From a virus: DNA of 22,213 nt. Shown here piece by piece: positions 7,589-13,554 of the stretch. Location: IMG/VR virus record IMGVR_UViG_3300047994_000593, positions 1-22,213 of that record; one strand, 5' to 3'. The notes below the pieces were generated by a model, which saw nothing but the letters and a program-made list of their open reading frames with translations, searched no databases and was not told the DNA's origin. Numbering within the stretch: position 1 is the first letter of the stretch; every line of letters begins with the position of its first letter. Position numbers and translations under genes: made by a program.

Positions 7589-8655
7589 GGGACTTTTCCT
7601 GTAGGGTTTGCGCTAACGATGAATCCGTTGTCTCCGATCTGAATGGCTATTCCATAGGCTTGGCCGCTGACCACCGTTCGGTAGATGTCTCGCGGATTGC
7701 CTCCCTTGCCTTGCACGCCAATTATGTCGCCAGTCGCGATTGCGCCCATTACCACGTTCAGAATATCCGATTGCGACACGCCAATGCCAGCAAAGTCCCG
7801 CGTGTGGTCGAGTATGTGCACGAGTCCAGCTTTAGCGTTTCCAGTCTCCATCCACACCGTCTGGCCGCCCGGCGCCGTACCCGTTGCGACGACATTTTCA
7901 GGTGCAATTCTAACTCCCGAAGCCACAAGGCGAGCTATCAGATTCGGATCGACCAGTGAAGTCGCACGGTTAGACGGCGTTCCGGTTTCCGTTCCCCCGC
8001 TTGGCTTCCCCACCTGATCGCTCTGAGCCCCGGATACCGGCTCATAACCCGGCGGCGGGGCGCCGGAGGGCGCGTAGGTCACGTCGCCAGTTTCCGGATT
8101 GTAGTAAAGCACTTGCGGCTCGCCCGCCGAACCGGCTCCCGAATTCGATCCGCTCACAGACCCGGAAGAAGCTGCAATTGCGGCGTCCACGGCGTCGGGA
8201 TCGACGACGAGCGATCGCTGCCCGTCGGCTCCGGTGTCCACGGTCGCGACGACGTTGCCTTGCGCGTCGACAAAGTCGCCAGCGCTGTTTTGTTGGGCGC
8301 GAAAGCTCTGCGTTTGGCCGCCTGATTGGACGCTGAAAGTCGCTGATGTTTCGTCCTGCGCCCAGCGGTAGGTCATGTCGGGGCGGTCGGGAACCGAGCC
8401 TTGCTGAATGCCGCCGGTTGCTTTTGTCGAGGCGGCGAGAAACGCTGCCGCCAGGGCCCCGGTGGCCATCGACGACGCGGTAAGACCTCGCGCAAGCCCA
8501 CTTGCTAGCGCGGAGCCCGTCTCCTGCGCGCCATTCACGACAGCCTTTGTCGCGTCCGTGGCGGCCTGCAACGCGCGGGTTGCCCAGGGCGTCGTCTCTT
8601 CGGATGTGGCTGCTGCACGCTCCGCGTCGCTCAGAGCGCTGTTCGCGGCCTCCAC
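7585..8655 (-). CDS. Cassette 7 C-terminal part: pre-toxin plus PBECR-like RNase toxin domain
   Basis: The frame has 356 residues from a GTG at 8655. It is in frame with the portal fragment upstream, separated by a TGA at 8712-8710, so it is probably the 3' part of a former fusion. No clear ribosome binding site precedes the GTG. Residues about 50-82 are hydrophobic and small-residue-rich (GLTASSMATGALAAAFLAAS). Residues 86-165 are a pre-toxin module shared with cassettes 6 and 8. LYYNPETGDVTYAPSGAPPP lies at 183-202. Residues 238-356 contain GLVHILDHTRDFAGIG (277-292), IYRTVVSGQAYGIAI and a terminal GDNGFIVSANP. This order matches phage barnase-EndoU-colicin-RelE-like (PBECR) nucleases, with the GL-HI-H segment as a likely active-site element. 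A ribonuclease toxin is inferred. Confidence 0.65.
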   Translation of the reverse strand: MEAANSALSDAERAAATSEETTPWATRALQAATDATKAVVNGAQETGSALASGLARGLTASSMATGALAAAFLAASTKATGGIQQGSVPDRPDMTYRWAQDETSATFSVQSGGQTQSFRAQQNSAGDFVDAQGNVVATVDTGADGQRSLVVDPDAVDAAIAASSGSVSGSNSGAGSAGEPQVLYYNPETGDVTYAPSGAPPPGYEPVSGAQSDQVGKPSGGTETGTPSNRATSLVDPNLIARLVASGVRIAPENVVATGTAPGGQTVWMETGNAKAGLVHILDHTRDFAGIGVSQSDILNVVMGAIATGDIIGVQGKGGNPRDIYRTVVSGQAYGIAIQIGDNGFIVSANPTGKVP

Positions 8656-8709
8656 TGCAGCTTGCGTAGCGCGAATGGCAAAAGGCGCCCCGCTAAAGGC
8701 AGCACCGCC

Positions 8710-9540
8710 TCATGGTTTCGCCGCCTCACTCGCCGTCGAAGCCGCATTGTTGGGCGGCTTCGCGCCCGATCCCGACGCAACGGCATGATCCGCATCCGTG
8801 AACTGCCCCGCCTCATCGTGATACGGATTGCCCTTCAAGACCCCCTTGCTTTGCCCGAGCCCCAGCTCCGCCCGCGCCTCGGCGACCGTCTTCACGCCGG
8901 CGTTGACGAGGATCGCGATCGTCTGCGCCTGCTCAAGCGGATCGACCCCGTCGTCGCCGACCCAGCAGAACTCCAAATCGGGCACACGGAAGCCAAGCGC
9001 GATGACCCGATCGAGCGCCATCTTCACCCACGCCTTCAGCGGCGCCAGCCCTTCCGTCGCCGCCTGTGTGCGCAAAGTCTGCGATGTCGCGCGGTTGACC
9101 TGCGTAATGAACGCAGAGGCCGGCGCCGAGAAGGCGTAGCAGATGAAGCGGGCCAGCCACTCGTCATAGAGCTCCTTTAGCGGCGGCTGGCGCGTCTCGG
9201 TGAGCTTGAACTCCGCCGGCATGAACTTCACCATGCGCCGACGCGTCAGATTGCCGGTCATCAGCGCGTCGAAATAATCCTGGAACTGGCGTATCTGATC
9301 GACAGTCCAATCCTTCGGCAGAGTGGCGAAGGAGTCCGGGATCGAGCCGGTGTTGTAGTAATCGAGCGTCGCCTGCTCGCGCCTGAGCGCGATGTTGATC
9401 GTCAGCGCGATCTGCTCGACCGGCGAGAAGCCATAGAGCCGATGCGAACGGAGGGTGCGCGGCAGATAGAGCAGTTCGTCGTCGGCGAAATCCGCCGCCG
9501 GCTCGTCATGCGGTGCCTACTGGAAGGCCGGATCGGAGAC
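8710..9540 (-). pseudogene. Cassette 7: portal fragment ending at an in-frame TGA
   Basis: Homology starts near VSDPAFQ (about 9540), some 30 bases after the immunity 6 stop. An amber TAG at 9519-9517 replaces the second Q of the AYQQ motif. After it the frame is open without shift from APHDEPAADFADDELLYLP through RRRMVKFMPAEFKLTETRQP to the junction GNPYHDEAGQFTDADHA. It ends at SEAAKP-TGA (8712-8710). The frame continues after this TGA into the pre-toxin and toxin region, so a single stop cuts an otherwise intact fusion. An ATG at 9261 (MTGNLTRRRM) could start a 183-residue product. Bases 8783-8965 are identical to cassette 5. Confidence 0.7.
8783..8965. repeat. 183-bp repeat identical to 12763-12945
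   Basis: Compared by eye, bases 8783-8965 (cassette 7) and 12763-12945 (cassette 5) are identical, including the GQSKGVLKGNPYHDEAGQFT junction variant. The first difference is C at 8966 against T at 12946. This points to recent duplication or gene conversion between cassettes. Confidence 0.85.
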
Positions 9541-9572
9541 TTAATTCTATGAGAGGCGTTTGAGAGTCGTAA

Positions 9573-9977
9573 TCACGCCCCCAACGAAGACGCGTTCCTG
9601 CTGTCGTTGAGTGTAAGCTGTCGCAAACAGGCGTTTGCCCTGGCCACAATCGCAGACCATTCTGGGGCGTTGAAATATGCCTCGAACGGCTTCGATTTTC
9701 CGTACTTGCCGAGAAGATCGCTAAGATGTCTCATCAAGCCGACAAGACAGTCAGCCTCTTGTTCGTCGTAGAGTATATAACCGACGCAGGTATGCGGGCC
9801 GTCGGCAAGACCGCTGTCCTCAAAGAGTCGGTGAACGGCATCGTCGAAGCGAGGGCATTGCCCAGAAGGTATAGGCTCTCGCGCAATCCAGGCGCGCTTT
9901 TGCAACTCCGTGTCGGCGAGACCACTGACGGCAGCTTCGACGTCGCGTCTTGAATGGGGGTAAGCGAGCGTGGTCAT
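9573..9977 (-). CDS. Putative immunity protein for cassette 6 (SCO4402-like)
   Basis: The product has 134 residues, and its ATG overlaps the toxin stop (ATGA at 9977-9974). It has the layout YPHSRRDVEAAVSGLAD, then FDDAVHRLFEDSGLADGP, then VGYILYDEQEADCLVGLMRH, ending with an alpha-helical segment. This resembles the SCO4402 group of small soluble proteins, which I associate with polymorphic toxin loci; that is recalled family knowledge and has not been searched. It is acidic, with no signal or membrane segment. The direct coupling implies co-expression with the cassette 6 toxin, and binding to that domain is the inferred role. Confidence 0.6.
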   Translation of the reverse strand: MTTLAYPHSRRDVEAAVSGLADTELQKRAWIAREPIPSGQCPRFDDAVHRLFEDSGLADGPHTCVGYILYDEQEADCLVGLMRHLSDLLGKYGKSKPFEAYFNAPEWSAIVARANACLRQLTLNDSRNASSLGA

Positions 9978-11740
9978 GGTTTATTCCAGTACCTCCATTT
10001 CAGCCATTCATCAAGCGGTATGTGCGCGTTGATTGGGTCGTCATCTATTCCTCCAGAGATTGGGGAACCATCTCGACCGAGAACCAACCCGTCTGATCTG
10101 ACAACCACGTGATCGACCTGCTGAGATGGGAATGCACTGTTCGGGTTTCCGGGATCAATACGAACGCCACCGAACTTGGCTCCCCTCGGGTCAAACCAAC
10201 GAAGTCCGTCATTGCCATTATTTGGTTTAGGGGCCGCCCAATCCGGTGGAATTTTGTCAAGCGCTTCTTGCGGAGGCTTCCAGCCCGAACTACTCGATGA
10301 GGGGCCTGCATCGCCGGATTGACACGGCTTCCCAGCCTGATCGGCCGGTGTCCCCGACACCGGCACATATCCCGGCGGTGGGGCGCCGGCGGAGGCGTAG
10401 GTTACGTCTCCGGTGTCTGGGTTATAATAGAGAACCTGCAACTCGCCGCCCGGCCCGGCTCCTGAACCCGATCCGCTCGCGGAGCCGGCGGAGGCCGCAA
10501 TCGCGGCATCGACGGCGTCGGGATCGACGGAGAGCGTCCGCTGCCCGTCAGGGCCGGTCTCCACCGTCGCCACGATATTGCCCTGCGCATCGACGAAATC
10601 GCCTGCGCCGTCCTGCTGCGCACGAAAGCTTTGCGTCTGGCCGTTGGACTGGACACTGAAAGTCGCTGATGTTTCGTCTTGCGCCCAGCTATAGCTCATG
10701 TCCGGGCGTCCGGGAACCGGCCCTTGTTTCACTCCGCCCGTCGAATCGGTCATCGCGAGCAGGGCCGCCGTCGCAAGGGCTCCAGTCGCCGCCGCCGATG
10801 ACACAATGCTTCCGACCAATTGACGGGGGCCGGTCGCGCCTGCCTCTGTAGCGGTTGCGACGACTTCCCTTGCCGCCTGGGTGGCGGCCAGAAACGCTCG
10901 GTGCGCAAGAGACGAAGTTTGCGGGGTTGATGAGCCAGGCAACCCTGTGTCACGTCCGGCTCTCCCAGCCCTGCCGTTTGGCTTCGCGCCCGACCCCGGC
11001 TCGACCGCATGATCCGCGTCGGTGAACCGCCCTGCCTCGTCGTGATACGGGTTGAACTTTGCGACGCCATTTGTCTGCCCGAGCCCCAGCTCCGCCCGCG
11101 CCTCGGCGACCGTCTTCACGCCAGCCCCCACCAGGATCGCGATGGTCTGCGCCTGCTCCAGCGGATCGACACCGTCGTCGCCGACCCAGCAGAACTCCAG
11201 GTCAGGCGCACGGAAGCAAAGCGCGATCATCCGATCGAGCGCCATCTTCACCCAGGCCTTCAGCGGCGCCAGTCCTTCTGTCGCCGCCTGCGTGCGCAGC
11301 GTCTGAGAGGTCGCGCGGTTGACCTGCGTAATGAACGCGGAGACCGGCACGGAGAACGCGTAGCAGATCACCCGCGCCAGCCATTCGTCGTAGAGATCCT
11401 TCAGCGGCGGCTGGCGCGTCTCGGTCAGCTTGAACTCCGCCGGCATGAATTTCACCATGCGCCGGCGCGCCAGATTGCCGCTCATCAGCGCATCGAAATA
11501 GTCCTGGAACTGGCGTATCTGATCGACGGTCCAATCCTTCGGCAGAGTCGCGAAGGAGTCCGGGATCGAGCCGGTGTTGTAGTAATCGAGCGTCGCCTGC
11601 TCGCGCCTGAGCGCGATGTTGATCGTCAGCGCGATCTGCTCGACCGGGGAGAAGCCATAAAGCCGGTGCGAGCGCATGTTGCGGGGAATGTAGAGCAATT
11701 CATCGGCTGAGAAATCGGCCGCCGGCACGCCGTGCAACAC
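9974..11740 (-). CDS. Cassette 6: 5'-truncated portal fused to pre-toxin and Rhs/CDI-type toxin tip
   Basis: This is the most complete orphan cassette. The frame is open from 11809 and portal homology begins at LIGEDGRAP near 11794, but no ATG is available; GTG 11740 gives 588 residues. Residues 1-225 are the C-terminal half of the portal. The junction NPYHDEAGRFTDADHAVEPG lies at 230-249. Residues about 305-335 are hydrophobic (SIVSSAAATGALATAALLAM). The pre-toxin module is at 337-416, and LYYNPDTGDVTYASAGAPPP at 437-456. Residues about 498-588 form the tip: GLRWFDPRG, VRIDPGNPNSAFPSQQ and NAHIPLDEW. That order (vRi-GNPNsp-QQ, then aHIPLdef) is one I know from the ends of Rhs and CdiA toxins; it is often predicted to be a nuclease, but I do not name the family. 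The next gene is its likely immunity gene. Without an N-terminus it cannot form a portal. Confidence 0.75.
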   Translation of the reverse strand: MLHGVPAADFSADELLYIPRNMRSHRLYGFSPVEQIALTINIALRREQATLDYYNTGSIPDSFATLPKDWTVDQIRQFQDYFDALMSGNLARRRMVKFMPAEFKLTETRQPPLKDLYDEWLARVICYAFSVPVSAFITQVNRATSQTLRTQAATEGLAPLKAWVKMALDRMIALCFRAPDLEFCWVGDDGVDPLEQAQTIAILVGAGVKTVAEARAELGLGQTNGVAKFNPYHDEAGRFTDADHAVEPGSGAKPNGRAGRAGRDTGLPGSSTPQTSSLAHRAFLAATQAAREVVATATEAGATGPRQLVGSIVSSAAATGALATAALLAMTDSTGGVKQGPVPGRPDMSYSWAQDETSATFSVQSNGQTQSFRAQQDGAGDFVDAQGNIVATVETGPDGQRTLSVDPDAVDAAIAASAGSASGSGSGAGPGGELQVLYYNPDTGDVTYASAGAPPPGYVPVSGTPADQAGKPCQSGDAGPSSSSSGWKPPQEALDKIPPDWAAPKPNNGNDGLRWFDPRGAKFGGVRIDPGNPNSAFPSQQVDHVVVRSDGLVLGRDGSPISGGIDDDPINAHIPLDEWLKWRYWNKP

Positions 11741-11844
11741 CTGCTGATAAGCTGGATCGGGCGAGGCCGGCGCGCGTCCGTCCTCGCCGATCAGAAAGTG
11801 CTTTAATATTCATAGCGATAAGAATGCAAGAAAATAATATTTAG

Positions 11845-12159
11845 TCAATGATGGACGAAATCTATATAGATTGCGCCAAGCCAGGCGAAACCGCACGTCG
11901 TCAATACTAACAGAGATTGCCATCGCCCGTATAGCAAGAATCGCGCGATGATAGTTCGAAATAAAATAAAATCTATAATTGCACAAGCCAGCAGCCAGGG
12001 GAGCGCAGTGAGAAACCACTGAAGTCCTGCGCCAAAATCCCAAACGATTTCCTGATCGTCCGGCGGTAACCAAACTTTTGAAGCATAAGCGAGGTATAGT
12101 AAGATCCCGAAGGCGTTAAGGATAGCGAGGAAGAATTGCTCATTACGGGGACTGTGCAC
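11845..12159 (-). CDS. Putative membrane immunity protein for cassette 5
   Basis: The product has 104 residues from a GTG at 12159, with GAGG about 6 bases upstream and an in-frame TGA just before it, which fixes the start. Three hydrophobic segments are visible: about 9-29 (FLAILNAFGILLYLAYASKV), 41-66 (FGAGLQWFLTALPWLLACAI) and 80-100 (WQSLLVLTTCGFAWLGAIYI), so it is an inner-membrane protein. It lies 86 bases after the cassette 5 toxin stop and before the cassette 6 portal fragment, which is the immunity position. A membrane-bound immunity protein usually means the toxin acts at the membrane or in the periplasm. The local DNA is much more AT-rich than the portal repeats. I do not recognise a named family. 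Confidence 0.6.
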   Translation of the reverse strand: MHSPRNEQFFLAILNAFGILLYLAYASKVWLPPDDQEIVWDFGAGLQWFLTALPWLLACAIIDFILFRTIIARFLLYGRWQSLLVLTTCGFAWLGAIYIDFVHH

Positions 12160-12245
12160 CTGTTGGCCTCAGACTATACCACAAACCTGACAAACGCGCG
12201 AGAGGAATTCATTGATTGTCATCGATCGCTAAGTGCGATGAGCCG

Positions 12246-13241
12246 TTACTTTGAAAACGGACCAGTCTTATTGGTCGCATCTGACCATCCTCGCAGCCAC
12301 CAATCCACTTGATCCTGCGATCCCGCGTTGGACGACATTGAATGGGCAAAACTATTTGCAATGAAGAGAGCCTCGGGCCAGGGGCAACCCGCTCCGGCGA
12401 GATAAGCGCCGACCGCGTAGTTGGACGCATTAGTGTATGGATGAATAAACGTATCACCCTCTCGCTGGAAGTCAAATGTTCCCCACCAACCAACGTTGTG
12501 GCTGGCTCCCAACAATCCGTCCGTCTCTCCGGCTGCGAACACCCGGGCGAAGTTGGCACTGGGAGGCGCCAGAAAAGTATGACCGTCGCCTGATTTAAAA
12601 GTTACCGCGTCGCCTGGCGCCTCGTGCAAGTGGTTTCTTATGACGTGATCCGCTGCGGATGGAGGGCGATAACGCACGTCGAGCAGGGGTGGTCGGTGCT
12701 GATCCTCCGCGTCCCGACTCCCTCGACCCTGTGCCTTTGGCTCCGCGGCCCCCGGCTCCACCGCATGATCCGCATCCGTGAACTGCCCCGCCTCATCGTG
12801 ATACGGATTGCCCTTCAAGACCCCCTTGCTTTGCCCGAGCCCCAGCTCCGCCCGCGCCTCGGCGACCGTCTTCACGCCGGCGTTGACGAGGATCGCGATC
12901 GTCTGCGCCTGCTCAAGCGGATCGACCCCGTCGTCGCCGACCCAGTAGAACTCCAGGTCTGGTTGTTTGAAGCCAAGCGCGATCACCCGATCGAGCGCCA
13001 TCTTAACCCAGGCCTTCAGCGGCACGAGGCCTTCCGTCGCCGCCTGCGCGCGAAGGGTCTGCGAGGTCGCGCGGTTGACCTGGGTGATGAAGGCGGAGGC
13101 GGGCACGGAGAAGGCGTAGCAGATGACCCGAGCCAACCATTCGTCGTACATGTCTTTGAGCGGCGGCTGGCGCGTTTCGGTGAGCTTGAACTCCGCCGGC
13201 ATGAATTTCACCATGCGACGGCGCGCGAGGTCGCGACTCAT
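12246..13241 (-). CDS. Cassette 5: short portal fragment fused to a distinct toxin-like domain
   Basis: The product has 331 residues from the ATG at 13241 (MSRDLARRRMVKF), where portal homology begins; a TTG at 13286 in the same frame would add 15 unrelated residues. No good ribosome site is seen. Residues 1-140 are the last third of the portal, and GNPYHDEAGQFTDADHAVEP is at 144-163. The following linker differs from all other cassettes. Residues about 200-331 hold GDGHTFLAPPSANFARVF, VGWWGTFDFQRE, YTNASNYAVGAYLAGAG and DWWLRGWSDAT. The WGTFDFQR, then sNyaVGayl, then AG order faintly recalls type-44 polymorphic toxins, but I would not assign it. Pairing with a membrane immunity protein suggests an envelope target. 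Confidence 0.65.
   Translation of the reverse strand: MSRDLARRRMVKFMPAEFKLTETRQPPLKDMYDEWLARVICYAFSVPASAFITQVNRATSQTLRAQAATEGLVPLKAWVKMALDRVIALGFKQPDLEFYWVGDDGVDPLEQAQTIAILVNAGVKTVAEARAELGLGQSKGVLKGNPYHDEAGQFTDADHAVEPGAAEPKAQGRGSRDAEDQHRPPLLDVRYRPPSAADHVIRNHLHEAPGDAVTFKSGDGHTFLAPPSANFARVFAAGETDGLLGASHNVGWWGTFDFQREGDTFIHPYTNASNYAVGAYLAGAGCPWPEALFIANSFAHSMSSNAGSQDQVDWWLRGWSDATNKTGPFSK
12763..12945. repeat. 183-bp repeat identical to 8783-8965
   Basis: This is the partner of the repeat at 8783-8965, encoding the portal end and toxin junction of cassette 5. Beyond it the two cassettes diverge at once on the toxin side. Confidence 0.85.
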
Positions 13242-13307
13242 CTCAAGATGAATGCTCGCGTTCGTCGACGGGCAGGTCAGCGGCAAGATAAGACAAATTA
13301 TATTGTA

Positions 13308-13541
13308 TTATATTTGATCCGCATTTAATTCCTTCAGCAGAGCGTCGACTCCGACAACGACGTTGTCGGTTCCTAGAAACACGGAGAAGTCCACATTGTC
13401 GTCCGAATCAACGTATATCTCAATGCGCTTACCTACCATTGTAGCAAAAATAGTGACCGCGTCCTTTTGCGTTTGCGCGAGAAAAAAATGAACGTGTCGC
13501 TCTTCGAGCAGTTTCATGACGTAAAAGAGTTGACTTGGCAT
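13308..13541 (-). CDS. Putative immunity protein for cassette 4
   Basis: The product has 77 residues. I chose the ATG at 13541 (MPSQLFYVMKLLEERHVHFF) because GAGGAGGG sits just upstream, overlapping the stop codon of the cassette 4 toxin; a longer frame to 13631 would run into the toxin gene. The pattern (short helix, HVHFFLAQTQKDAVTIF, VGKRIEIYVDSDDNVDFSVF, then VGVDALLKELN) is a small acidic alpha/beta protein. It resembles a group of widespread orphan proteins of about 75 residues often seen next to toxin tips. No membrane segment is present. Immunity to the RVFPGQFL tip of the full-length portal is inferred from its position. Confidence 0.65.
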   Translation of the reverse strand: MPSQLFYVMKLLEERHVHFFLAQTQKDAVTIFATMVGKRIEIYVDSDDNVDFSVFLGTDNVVVGVDALLKELNADQI

Positions 13542-13554
13542 GCTCTCGCCCTCC

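Noticed and set aside
8710-8712. TGA as a selenocysteine or readthrough codon
   Set aside because: There is no cysteine at this place in the homologous cassettes and no evident stem-loop after it; a nonsense mutation is simpler.
11820-11848. Minus-strand promoter with TTGACT before cassette 6
   Set aside because: The -35 match is good, but at 17 bases spacing the -10 is ATTCTT, only a weak match; the tract is simply AT-rich.
13242-13286. TTG start at 13286 for cassette 5
   Set aside because: The 15 added residues are not portal-like and no ribosome site precedes the TTG; portal homology begins at the ATG at 13241.
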